In this document: piece after piece, positions 10,360 to 20,349 of the stretch
Layout: every line of letters begins with the position of its first letter
Position numbering within the stretch: the first letter of the stretch is position 1
Assembly: GCA_015039365.1 (NCBI GenBank)
Contig: WION01000121.1
Span: 62,001-126,000, forward strand
Source of the DNA: Amanita rubescens
Taxonomy: Eukaryota > Basidiomycota > Agaricomycetes > Agaricales > Amanitaceae
Reading direction: 5' to 3'
Length of the DNA stretch: 64,000 nucleotides
Made by a program: the position numbers and the translations under genes
Notes under the pieces: model-generated
Seen by the model: the letters and a program-made list of their open reading frames with translations, nothing else
Database searches by the model: none
Told to the model about the DNA's origin: nothing

Positions 10360-13300
10360 CTATGCTAGTAATCTAGTGTAATCCGTGTCAGAATCACTGT
10401 CTGGCTCAAGTAAAAATTGCTCATCCTCCTCGTCCCACACCTTAGCCTCGTTGTCTACCTGCAATAAGTCAGTGTACTCATTGATGGCTATCTCATCAAC
10501 TGCACTCGAGGTTACAGCTGCCCAATCCACAATGCTACCCTGCCACGCTGACTTCATAACAAGAAGTTGCTCCAGTCGATCAGAACCAAGACGCGCACGT
10601 CGTTCCGTGATAACTTGCTTGCTTGATGAAAACAAGCGCTCACATGGGACGGACGATGCTTGACACGGTAGGATGTCGAGCGCCATCCGTGCAAGCGTTG
10701 GATAGGTCCGTAAATGATCCTAGAATGTGATATTAATTTAGTATGATAATACGTTCAACGGTTCCAATAACTTACCTGCCACCATTCCACAATATTGGTG
10801 TCCCTCTCAACATCCTCCTCCACCGTCTTGAGGTAGTGTCTCACTTCCGCACCACAGGTTTCCACACTATTCCCATGTTTGAGCAACGACTTGCGGTGAC
10901 GGTCGAAATCCGACATAACGGACTCGTCACCATTGGCCTTTGCCGTGCGTGATTTGTGAGGGGGCGCCATCACTGCTGCGCCTTGCGCTGGTCGACTTGC
11001 CCAGTAATGTTCAGCCTGTTAAGCCACATGTAAGGTATATAAATATGCAGTCTAATTAAACAGAACGCACCGTTTTCTCAAAAATTTCCAACGCTATATC
11101 CTGCCAGTTTTTTGCGTCCGCATCACCTGCCTCTCGCTCCCTCGCCTGCTCTCTTTCGCCACCCCAAGCCATTGCTATGTAGTCGAGTTTGTAATATGGG
11201 TGGAGGACTAGGACGTGGTACGATTAGAATCAGTTAATAAGAGTAAAAACTAAAATTACTTACTGAGCGCGAGAATATATGCTGGCTTCTCGTCAAATCT
11301 GACATAATATTTCTTGAGTTTGTCGAGGCCGTCTTGGATTGCGGGGCGGTACACGGAGAAACGCTCGAATCCCATTGATCCATCACGCTTTTTCTCCCAG
11401 CGTGTCTGAAGGTCTTCGATTAATGGGAGTGCCTGCCATAGTGTTGCTTTGCTTTCAGACGAGAAAGCCTGCTGGACTCGATTCGCGTCCTAGCAGTGAC
11501 GTTAATACAATGGTGATCAATTAATCAAGATATAATCTAGTACTTACCGCAAGAATATCCTTGGCGTCAGCAATGCGGCGCCAATCGTCCGCTGACAAGG
11601 CAAACGCAGTCCAAGGGATGTCTTTTACGATGCGTCCATCCTTCCTGATGGTCGTGATAGGGCCAAACAAAGTGTCGGCACAGTTGATGAAGAGAGTTAT
11701 CGCCTGGCGAGAGATTCAGTTGAAACTTGAAACATGAGAGCACAATTACTCACGTTTTGCAGAACTAGGGATCTGTCAAGCATTGCGAATGCTGTTCCCC
11801 ATCGGATATTGCTGTGAAGGGGTATCTTGAGTGGCTTCGTGATCCCCGTTTGGAGTTGGAGTTCATTGAACTTCTCAATACGCGCGCTCGATGCCTGGAT
11901 CTGCCAGTCATCAGTAACGATCGATAGCACCGAGAAAAGTAGACTGTAGACTTACTTTAATTGCCAACGTTCGAATGGTTGCGATTACATCTAATCCTCC
12001 ATTTGAGATACGGTTAGAGGGGAGTGCCGGATCGTATTCCCAGATCGCGGTCTTGTTCTCAACTACGGCAGTTTTTGTGATATGCGACATCACATCGATG
12101 GTCGTGAGATTGATAACATGTGCCATACACCTGTCAGATATTTCAATTGTCGTCCCTGCCAGTGTATTTACGATGCCACTTACATGTATTGATTCTTTGT
12201 GTGATCCCATGCCTCCAGGTTTCGACGTCTGTGGATTTTCGCGACAGTTTTGCAGATTATGCCATTCACGGATGTGTTATCACATCAGCAAATTGGGGAA
12301 AAATCTGACCTCATCTGATTGCATCTGACACTGCTGGAACACTGGCTGTCCGATTGTCTGATTGTCTAACCAGCACTGGAACACTAATTGTCTGACAGCC
12401 TGATTGTCTGACATTGTCTGACAACATCTGACACCTCATCTGGCACTTGTCAGACGTTGTCAGATGATGTCAGACAATCAGGCTGTCAGACAATTAGTGT
12501 TCCAGTGCTGGTTAGACAATCAGACAATCAGACAGCCAGTGTTCCAGCAGTGTCAGATGCAATCAGATTTTTCCCCAATTTCCTGATGCAAGGGTCACGC
12601 CGTATAGCTGGTGGCCAGGCGGTGTTTGCGTGGTGGTGAGATTACAGGCACGGCGGTGATGATCGTGTGAGTTGTCTTATCAGCGATAGTGTGTCACATG
12701 CTAACATTACCTTGGACCTTTCATTTCCGATTAAACCCACACGGTCGCACAACCCAGCAACGTAACAACCCAAGTTCTTCCCACCATGGTCGCCTGACAG
12801 TCCACATAGCGCAATAACACGCGCTTCAAGCAACCACCGTCCCTCCTTTGTTACTCGAATCCAATGGGCTGTCATACCCACGAACGCTGCCTTCGTAGCA
12901 TCAGCCGTCCAGCAGTCGACCGTTATGGAGACTTTCCCGGGGAGATTCTTTGGAGGGACGAGTGAGTTTTTGTATGCTATATTGTACAGTGCCATGACTT
13001 AAGCTAATTGTGCCTTTCAGCTCTTTCATGTATGTTGCAAACTCGTTGTGCAGGCATGTCTTGACATTATAGGCACTCGGTAAGTCAGCTTTGATTGTCT
13101 GTGGCCTCATAGACGTGAGGCAATTACGAAATGTTGGCTTATTAGCAACTTCAAAGGCCTAAATACCATCAACAGTCTCATCTCGTCATACTTCATCCAA
13201 GTTCCATACCTGATCATCGCAAGCGACAAACTGTGTTACGGTACGAAGGGTTCCCTCCCTCGAAAATTGTTTTGGAGCTGACTCCACACCTGTTATATTT

Positions 13301-14137
13301 AGTTTCGACTGAACCATCGGCTTCGACTTAGATTTACGAGCTTTGAGGATCTCAGGAGGTACGCAACGCTCCTTTTCCCGACACGTTGAATTACCCCCGG
13401 TTAGAAACGCCTTGTGAAGAGATTTGGTGCGAATCAGCTTAGGATCCTTTCTAGAAGCCTGGGTGAGTTATGCTCAACAATAACCATGTTTTTGTGACTG
13501 ACTGGCACACTTTACACCAACGGCCTTCCTTCGTCACTTCCTTGCCTCGCTTCCCCTTGAATATAACCATTACTTTCTCACTGAATACTGTTAAAAGATC
13601 CTCTGTAGACTCGTTCTTTTTTGTGCGTAGCCTGGGAATTGTAGCGCGGTGCCGATCTTTCAGACCATCATTCTAAGCAAAGGTAAGTTTGTGTCCTCGT
13701 GTTTGAAAGCTGACACTATGACTTACGGTTGAGCCCAGCAGATCAATGTCTGATTCAATACCATTGGCTGGCTCTTCATCCCTCATATCTAACCCCTCGC
13801 TGCCCTCTACATCTGGTTCAGGTTCATCATCCCTTTCCTCTAATTCCGAGTCATCCTCCTCATCAACAACTTCAACTGGCCCAGAATCTCCGTCATCTAT
13901 TTCAACAATTTCTTCGGGATCTGGTTGACGACGCCGTTTCTGAGGACGGCAATCATCTTCCGAGGAAGAGCTTGAATCATCCTGAGTGTCATTGGTTTTC
14001 GTTACCTTCTTTTTGTGTGATGAGGTGCCTGACTGTGTTTGAGTATTGTGAGATTTCCGCTTGCGACTGTTCTTCTTCTCCTGCAGGTCTTTGAGAGCAT
14101 TACCCTTCTCGGTCAAAATGCGAGCACGTCCCGTCAT
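10360..14137 (-). CDS. hAT transposase, multi-exon, interrupted
   Basis: Reading down the minus strand. The segment 14137-13673 is a basic then acidic N-terminal region (KKNSRKRKS, poly-Ser/Glu). At about 12995-12705 lies VSITVDCWTADATKAAF, holding the first catalytic Asp. At about 12283-12225 is CDNTSVNG, holding the second Asp. At about 11815-11790 is the RWGTAFAMLDR motif. At 10686-10360 is the C-terminal hAT dimerisation domain (SSVPCERLFSSSKQVITERRARL). These are classic hAT blocks in the right order. Several introns separate them. A 300 bp palindromic element sits in the exon between LYGVTL and CDN, so this copy is unlikely to make active transposase. Confidence 0.75.
12286..12585. mobile_element. 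300 bp foldback/MITE-like element nested in the hAT transposase
   Basis: A near-perfect palindrome with arms of about 142 bp around a loop of about 16 bp. The outer ends read CAGCAAATTGGGGAAAAATC and, inverted, CAGGAAATTGGGGAAAAATC. It is flanked on both sides by AT (12284-12285 and 12586-12587). Removing the element plus one AT brings LYGVTL and CDN of the transposase into one open frame, so its ends can be placed exactly. Internal sequence is a run of variants of TCTGATTGTCTGA. No coding capacity. A 2 bp AT duplication, or no duplication with an A/T insertion site, both fit. Confidence 0.8.
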
Positions 14138-14704
14138 TTCACGTTGATGTCGAAATTAACATAGTAAATTATCATACACAAGTCAACCTCATCACGTGCC
14201 CTTTTTTCGGTCATGACCGGTCATGACCGGTTGGACCTCGGTTACACAACTTGAGCCTTTTGCTATGACCATAACCAATATTGACTGCAGACTGGTAGAA
14301 CCGTGACTGATGGTCCGGTCATAACCGGTAGCGGTCCGGTCCGGTCACGGTTATTTTTCGGTCATCATAACCTGACCTGTAAACACTACTTAAAGTGTTA
14401 CAAAACTCGTCGTTAAAAAAACCGATTCCTCCTTTCAGTCGGCCTCGGAACCTGGTGCCCTGGAAATGGACTTATGTGCGTCTTGCAGCTCGCCATTTAC
14501 CATAGTAGACATTCCAATCCTGCTTCTTGTTAGCCGTAGCACGACTATCGTAAAAACGCATTTAGCTTTAAGTCCCGCATTGAATGTCGATTCCCATTTC
14601 TAACTTTGCAATAATTCACACTTCCAGTGATAGATGCGAAATGTATACTACTATGGAAGTCCGAAGCAAATGGTCCACCCTCGACATACTTTTGCATAAA
14701 ATCA

Positions 14705-14850
14705 TTCATGGTCGCAAAATCGAATGACTGGAAGATGAGAATGGGGTGAAGCGGCGAGTTGGCCAGATGCCATTGCCAAATACGTTGCAGCTATTTCTGA
14801 CTTCGCGATCGACCAATGTATCAAAGAAAGCACTCACGGGCTTTTCCAAC
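14705..14850 (+). pseudogene. Decayed fungalysin (M36) fragment
   Basis: Nucleotides from about 14707 follow exons 8-9 of the intact gene at 3355-3560. CATGGTCGCAAAATCGAATG matches the segment coding HGITNRMTG, GGTGAAGCGGCGAGTTGG...CCAGATGCCATTGCC matches GEGWSDAMA, and GACTTCGCGATCGACCAATG matches DFAIGQY. The zinc-binding HExxH is gone, stops interrupt the frame, and the intervening intron is absent or eroded. Just outside the right end of the hAT element. Confidence 0.6.
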
Positions 14851-15374
14851 ACTCATTGTCGGTTCGGGCCAAAACGCGTCAAACAACGTCGGACGGGACC
14901 AAGGCTAAAAGTAATTTTCATGTAACCCACTCATTAATGTATTCGCTTTCCACCTTTTCAGTCCAATGCGTGCATCGAGTCTACCCGCAGCATATAACGC
15001 TGTTGTTAATATTATCATTGGTCATTACTGCTTGCGGTGAATGGAACGGAACCGATTCATGATATCCATCGCCATACATTACATATATGGCGCGTTTTAC
15101 AACCTCGCGGATAACCTGTTGGTGCCAGTACTCGACCACGCAGACAAATCTTTTTGACTTGGGGCATTTTCGCTTGAATCGTTGTCGGGATGATAAGTAC
15201 TGCTATTGCAGACATAAAACCGCCGACTAGCATTAGCTATCCCGATACGTCAATCTGAAGCGCTCTATTCAAACACGCCAGGAGGTAAATAGATAAATAT
15301 AAACGGACCCCCTTGTCCCTGCACAACAATTCCAGTTTCTCCAACACTGTAGAAGATACCCTGACCCACGGATA
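14851..15374. other. Non-coding stretch with the displaced C-terminus of F-box 4
   Basis: Mostly featureless. On the minus strand at about 15290-15345, beyond the TGA that ends F-box 4, the same frame continues with VLEKLELLCRDKGVRL, the family C-terminal motif. Confidence 0.45.
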
Positions 15375-16634
15375 TCAATAAAGAGGTTCTATATGCAGTA
15401 TCTTTGGACCCAGGTTGTTAGGACCAGCGGTGCGATGAGCGACCATGTTATGAAGCTCTCCGAGGTCGATGTCTTCGTCATCCCAGAAAGAAACCGTTAA
15501 CTCGTTTAGGCGCCGTAGCGGCGGCTCCCGTGGTTGGGTTGTATGAGCTCCGGGGTCCGCTCCGGAAAGCCATTCAAATACTTTCGTCCAGCCTTTGATT
15601 GTAGTAAGAAGCAGATGCTCGATATCCGGCATGGATTGCAAAATTTCTCCGAGTGCCATTGATCCAATTAGTGTTGCAGAGAACATGGAGATCATGCATT
15701 TTGATCTGACGATGAAGGCCGTTGTGATGTGCCATTCGTCGGAATCAGCTAATGCAAGTTCCGGCGAATCTGTGTTATAATCCTCCTCGAGTTGGAACCC
15801 GATTACCAGTTCCTTCAAAGCGGGCGTTTCGAGGTGGGGCAAGAGATACACCCCTTCGAGGAACAGATATCTCAAGCGTGGAAGTTTGATGATTTTGGTG
15901 CCCACCAGCTCTTCCTCGGAAAACTCGTCACCAAAGGTCAGCTCCTCCAGGTTGATAGACTGTCGAAGAGCTGAAGTGAGGGTGCTAGTACAGGTTATGA
16001 AACTGAGGTTAATACTGGTGAGTGATGACCAGTTGAACCCCCACAGAAACGAGAAATTATCAAGTGAAATCTGCGCTAGGAGTGGAGCACTCGTGAAGAC
16101 GTCGCCAGGTGGGAAAAGTGAAGTGTCCTCATCATTTTCAGGACGACGGTTCCTTGATAGGTAAAGCCGCAACGCTCGCAATAACGGCAGGCGGTTCTTG
16201 AGTCTATGAATCATTGCGAACTCCAAGTCATTCAGTTCCATCGATGCTTCCTCCCATTGCTCGGAATGATCTAAAAGTTTCCCAAGAATGAGCTGTGTGG
16301 ATGATGCGTTTTTCCTCCCATCATCACGACTGAAGATCCACAAAGTGAAGGAGAATGGCGCTCCACGAATGGTGTCGAGGAAGAATTCCAACATCGTCGC
16401 AACATGCTTGTATTCGTCCTCTTCATCATGGTCTTCCCGCCATTCTATCTCAATCTCGTTCCAAAAGTACGGCAACATTGACCGAAATATGGACCTCCAT
16501 TCGGAACAAATTTGGCCAAGATACCATGGAAACTCGTGCGCTTTGTGAACTTGCAATGGTGACGACGATAGATGGGAGAATATGTCGTAAACGAGTTCCG
16601 GAGGTATGCGGTACGAAGTTGGTATAGTTTTCAT
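15375..16634 (-). CDS. F-box protein, paralog 4 (419 aa, probably cut short by a stop codon)
   Basis: MKTIPTSYRIPPELVYDIFSHL carries the F-box, followed by FPWYLGQICSEWRSIF, TIRGAPFSFTLW, LLAQISLDNF, LRYLFLEGVYLLPHLETPALKEL, FIVRSKCMISMFSA and MPDIEHLLL. The frame stops at a TGA (15375-15377) after LHIEPLY. The same frame then continues with the family C-terminal motif about 10 codons later. The stop is therefore probably a late nonsense change removing roughly 25-40 residues. The F-box and most of the leucine-rich part are intact, so it may still work. Start chosen at 16634, the first ATG before the F-box. Confidence 0.75.
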   Translation of the reverse strand: MKTIPTSYRIPPELVYDIFSHLSSSPLQVHKAHEFPWYLGQICSEWRSIFRSMLPYFWNEIEIEWREDHDEEDEYKHVATMLEFFLDTIRGAPFSFTLWIFSRDDGRKNASSTQLILGKLLDHSEQWEEASMELNDLEFAMIHRLKNRLPLLRALRLYLSRNRRPENDEDTSLFPPGDVFTSAPLLAQISLDNFSFLWGFNWSSLTSINLSFITCTSTLTSALRQSINLEELTFGDEFSEEELVGTKIIKLPRLRYLFLEGVYLLPHLETPALKELVIGFQLEEDYNTDSPELALADSDEWHITTAFIVRSKCMISMFSATLIGSMALGEILQSMPDIEHLLLTTIKGWTKVFEWLSGADPGAHTTQPREPPLRRLNELTVSFWDDEDIDLGELHNMVAHRTAGPNNLGPKILHIEPLY

Positions 16635-16966
16635 TGATGTTGAACTTGTTCAAGTTGATTGTGCGTCACAACAACGAATATTTAAACTCAGCATGGCTCT
16701 CGCGCAGCGTGATCCAATCAAGTGAAAACGCTCTGGGAAACTCAACCCTACATATAAATACAGGCGGTAATGCCTGCCCATCCGGCGCGTCATCAACACC
16801 GCTGAGGGTGGAAGCCGGGTTAGTATACCAAGTCTACGCGATAGTCCCAATCAACCCTCGAGTTCTATTCAAAAGATCGATCGAACAGTGCTTAGAAAGA
16901 TTTGGCCTAGAGATTCGATTGTTTACTTGTAAAAGTACACGAAAATTTTGTAGTGCGTACCTAATC

Positions 16967-18298
16967 TCATTTGTTATTCAAAAAAAGAACACCCATGTCC
17001 CGACACAACGATTCCAATCGGTCCGATACCGAATTATTCAATATATTGGATGTCTTCATATGCAGCACCTTCGGGCCCAGGACGCTAGTGCCAATGGCGC
17101 GACGTGAGATCATGTCTTGAAGTGCTTCAAGGTCATCATGTGCATCATTGTCGGATTTGGATGGGAAGACGGTCAATTTATTCAAGCATTGTAGCCGTGG
17201 CTCCCGCGGCCGAAGTGCGTTAACACTGGGTTCCGGTCCGGAAAGCCACTCGAATAATTTCGCCATGCATCGGACGTCAAGCAGAGATAATTCCTCGATA
17301 TCTGGCATATAGGATAAAATCTCTTTGAGGGCTGTCGATTCGATCCTTTTTGCCGAGAACGTGGAGAGTACGCATTTCGATCTGAGGATGAATGATATTG
17401 TTCTCCGCGTTTCTTCCAATGCAAGTTCTGTGAAATATATATTATAATTGTACTGGAACGAAATCTCCAGACTCTTCAAAACAGGTGTTTCGAGGACGGT
17501 CAAGAGAGCTACCCCCTGAACGGATAGATATGTCAAGCTAGGAAGGTGGATGATTCCGATGTCCTTCGAGTCAGAATAAAAATTTTCATCAATGACGAGT
17601 TTCTCGAGGTTGATAGTCTGCCGAAGGGCGGATATGATCATTTCCGGATTTCGCGTGGAATGGAGGTGAATACTGGTAAGTAAATTCCAGTTGAACCTCC
17701 GCACAGCATCGGAGAAACATCGAAGTTCGATGTGCGTTAAAAGTGGAGCACCTGCGAAAACATCACCAGGAAGTAAACCGTCGCTGATGTCATCAAATAG
17801 AATTAACTCCAACTTTTGTAGCGTTTGAAGACGGTTCCTGACTTTATGAAGCAATATAAACTCTGATTCCTGAAGTCGCATTGATACATTCTCCCACTGC
17901 TCCGAATGCTTTGAGAGTCTCCAGAGAATGTCGGGTGCGAGTGACCTGTCTTCCCCGGTATGTTCGACCATATGAAATGTGAAGGAGAAGGGTGCACCAC
18001 GAACGGCATCGAGAAAGAATGACAACATCTGCATGACATGCACAAAGTCCTGATCTCCGTTATGGTATTGGGACTGTATCTCGATTTCATTCCAAAAGTA
18101 TGGCCACAGTGACATGAATACGGCCCTCCATTCGGAGCAAATGTGGCCTAGAAACCATGGAAACTCGTATGTTTTGTGGACTCGTAAAGGTGACGATAGA
18201 TATGAGAATATCTCAGTGACGATGTCCAGCGGGAGGCGACAGGCCGACGCGTGTGTGATAACCATCGATTGTGATTGCTGCGCTGGTGGTTCTGACAT
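16967..18298 (-). CDS. F-box protein, paralog 5 (443 aa)
   Basis: Single exon. N-terminal MSEPPAQQSQS leader, then F-box LPLDIVTEIFSYL, FPWFLGHICSEWRAVFM, AVRGAPFSFTF, LTHIELRCFSDAVRRFNW, LTYLSVQGVALLTVLETPVLKSL, FILRSKCVLSTFSAKRI, YMPDIEELSLLDV and the C-terminal DRLESLCRDMGVLF. Complete relative to the family. Arranged in tandem with paralog 4 on the minus strand; the two are the closest in arrangement and probably arose by local duplication. Presumed SCF adaptor of unknown target. Confidence 0.8.
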   Translation of the reverse strand: MSEPPAQQSQSMVITHASACRLPLDIVTEIFSYLSSPLRVHKTYEFPWFLGHICSEWRAVFMSLWPYFWNEIEIQSQYHNGDQDFVHVMQMLSFFLDAVRGAPFSFTFHMVEHTGEDRSLAPDILWRLSKHSEQWENVSMRLQESEFILLHKVRNRLQTLQKLELILFDDISDGLLPGDVFAGAPLLTHIELRCFSDAVRRFNWNLLTSIHLHSTRNPEMIISALRQTINLEKLVIDENFYSDSKDIGIIHLPSLTYLSVQGVALLTVLETPVLKSLEISFQYNYNIYFTELALEETRRTISFILRSKCVLSTFSAKRIESTALKEILSYMPDIEELSLLDVRCMAKLFEWLSGPEPSVNALRPREPRLQCLNKLTVFPSKSDNDAHDDLEALQDMISRRAIGTSVLGPKVLHMKTSNILNNSVSDRLESLCRDMGVLFLNNK

Positions 18299-18773
18299 TA
18301 CTGCGTGAAAGGTTCAAAATTCAAGGCTCATAGATGGAAAAGATAGGGCTTACGCTTCGGGGCCTCTAGCCTTTAGTTCAGGAAGATTATGGTGCTACGG
18401 CACGCGGCGCTGCCACGAGCGTGAACTTTGTCTGAGTTTCGGAAGTTACCGGGAAGAACCGGCATTCCGGCGATCGGCACGCGTGCCGAGTCAAAATCAG
18501 GTGCTGCCAAATTGGTTTAACTCCAGACTCCTTCCCAGTCTCGTCTGGACCGTTGGACGTCTTGACGATGTTTATGTAAGACTACGTTCCAGAGAGACTG
18601 GCACTTAACATATACAAATAAAGTCACGCTGGCTGGTCTTTCATCACGCTCGCTTAGATAACGATTATGTAAATGTTCGGCAGAGCCGTTTTGAAACTCA
18701 GATTTTTCTAAAAATACATGCATAGAGGGAGGAGAAGGGGATCGTCGTCGACGTCTGTGCATACATTCGCTGC

Positions 18774-19441
18774 TTGATCTCGTCCATGAGTGATCCCCAT
18801 CCTGAGGTCAACTTCAGGCCCGTCTTTCAGGCCCTGGATCAATGTGGAATGACTGTTTTGCACCTTGTAATGGCCTTGTTAACAGAAGCTCGATTCAAAC
18901 AGAATTTACATACCGTAGGACTGCTTAACCATGCTGGGGACGTCGTGTATGCGTTGCTGAAGCATAGGAAGGTCTCTGTAGAGGCTCATTGCTTAGTTCC
19001 TGCTAGAAGAAGGTGGTGATTACGAGCATTTTAATGCAAAGTACGAACCAGAAAGCGAATAACTTACAGTCGCTGGTTGGAATTTTTCTTCATTCTTGTT
19101 GCACTCCGGAACGAGCGGTAAATGCTCTAGCGCGAATGGGGATCTCAATCTCAATGACATCTGTTCTTACAGCGATCAAGTCCTTGTCAAATGAAGCATC
19201 CCGTTCCTTGCGCGAACTTGGCCAGACGCTTTTGGCAAGCTATGCGTATGACAATTTTGACGTTAACCTAAAAACGTTGATGCCTGTCATCGAAAACCCT
19301 TTTGAGACTTTAAAACATCTTACCTCAGGCTTGCTTATACATCTGGAGCATGGTGTAACACGGGAAGACCTAAAATGCTCAGCTGAGCTGTGGGCAAAAT
19401 CGCATCTCAATCCCAATAATAGGGACATGGCACCTGAATGA
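18774..19441 (+). pseudogene. DUF6589-like fragment inside the Mutator-like element
   Basis: Two segments, 18774-19019 and 19013-19441, in different frames. The second reads LQSLVGIFLHSC, MGISISMTSV, YAYDNFDVNLK, LKHLTSGLLIHLEHGV and LKCSAELWAKS. These resemble a block I associate with DUF6589, a large basidiomycete protein family of unknown function expanded alongside transposons. The full-length protein is several times larger, and the frame ends at a stop after 142 codons, so this is a fragment. Family naming is from memory and not verified by a search. Confidence 0.55.
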
Positions 19442-19446
19442 AGGAC

Positions 19447-20090
19447 TTACCGTGATGTCCATCTGCTATACCCTGAGCTCCTCAGGATTAGCAACAATAA
19501 CACGATAGCGGAAAGATGCAATTGCCTGGGGTATTCACATGAATGGGAATTGTACATGGGGATTAACACGTTACTCACCCGAAAAACTTCTTCCGATGCC
19601 GTTCCTCTTGAAACAAAGATCCCATTGATCCCAGCCTTCTCTAAAGTCTCCACATTCTGCTTTCCTAAGATATTGAGGGGTGTTATGACGAGGAGAATGC
19701 CTTGAGGGCGGAATAACAGAGGCATCCAAAAAGTGAGTGTCTTCCCCATTCCAGTACCGGCTATCGAGATGACATCTTGATTTCTGTAAAATAGCTTCGC
19801 AGATGCGAGCCTGCCATAGACACGGTCGTTTTCCAAAAGCCTCGAATGTTCGTGAGCGGATTTCGTCGATAGAAGGGATATGAGACGCTGTATCCACGTC
19901 TGACGGCATAAGACCGCAGGAAAAGGTCTATCAACCACATCAGAAGATGTAAATATATGATTTCATGAATTTGCGACTCACCTCGAATCAAGCCGGTCAG
20001 CGATGGGGGAGGGGGCTGCGTGCCGTTCACGAGGCTGCTATCGAAGCGCGCGGCACACCCAAAGGATTCCAAAGTCCGCTCCGATCTCAT
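19447..20090 (-). pseudogene. RecQ-like helicase N-terminal fragment inside the Mutator-like element
   Basis: On the minus strand a short 5' exon is followed by IRSRTFEAFGKRPCLWQARI and, one frame over, NQDVISIAGTGMGKTLTFWM and ITPLNILGKQNVETLEKAG. These are the Q-like region and motifs I and Ia of the basidiomycete-expanded RecQ-like helicases. A 1-nt frame change lies between AILQ and NQDVIS (about 19780-19790). Motifs II (DEAH) to VI are missing. It is a captured or decayed fragment, unrelated in detail to the complete RecQ gene at 37888. Confidence 0.7.
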
Positions 20091-20349
20091 TTACCTAAGC
20101 TACCCGTCACAACTTGTAACGCAACCGATCGTTTATTTGTATATGTTAAGTGCCAGTCTCTCTGGAACGTAGTCTTACATAAACATCGTCAAGACGTCCA
20201 ACGGTCCAGACGAGACTGGGAAGGAGTCTGGTTTAACTCCTGCATGCGGTTCCGTACTTATCGCTTTCTCTCCACCCACCACGTACTCTTCCGAACCAGC
20301 TCCGGAACCATTCAAAGTGCCGAGGATCTCACGACCATCACACGACACA

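Larger units (their letters stand above)
10053..14388. mobile_element. hAT-superfamily DNA transposon, about 4.3 kb
   Basis: The ends are perfect inverted repeats: TAGTGTTTACAGGTC at 10053-10067 and its complement at 14374-14388, with flanking AG/CT extending the match by 2 bp. Inside both ends are many copies of ACCGGT/GGTCCGGT subterminal motifs (10066-10260 and 14205-14350). The minus strand encodes an hAT transposase. The 8 bp flanks (GGAACGAG and CTTAAAGT) do not match, so the expected hAT target duplication is missing. This suggests deletion or recombination after insertion. The element truncates F-box paralog 3 and is itself interrupted at 12286-12585. Confidence 0.85.
18524..20230. 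mobile_element. Mutator-like element with identical 99 bp TIRs, carrying gene fragments (Pack-MULE-like)
   Basis: The left TIR 18524-18622 and right TIR 20132-20230 are exact reverse complements over all 99 bp compared by eye (ends CAGACTCCTTCCCAGTCTCG). They are flanked by a 9 bp direct repeat, GTTTAACTC, at 18515-18523 and 20231-20239 (11 bp if the ends are placed one base further in). Long TIRs with a 9 bp duplication are the hallmark of the Mutator superfamily. No transposase is visible. Inside lie a DUF6589-like coding fragment (plus) and a RecQ-like helicase fragment (minus), as in gene-capturing MULEs. TIR identity implies recent movement. It landed about 110 bp upstream of the gene at 20350. 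Confidence 0.8.

Noticed and set aside
11975..12328. 117-codon plus-strand frame in the hAT element
   Set aside because: Antisense to transposase exons and runs into the palindrome.
12400..12560. Possible CRISPR-like array from repeated GTCTGACA motifs
   Set aside because: The repeats are arms of one hairpin, without regular spacers, in a eukaryotic context.
12286..12585. Possibility that the palindrome is a hAT intron
   Set aside because: It has no GT-AG ends in the transposase orientation at the junctions and is almost perfectly self-complementary with AT flanks, so a foldback insertion is more likely.
16634..17107. 157-codon plus-strand frame between F-box 4 and 5
   Set aside because: Overlaps the 3' end of F-box 5 antisense; no domain.
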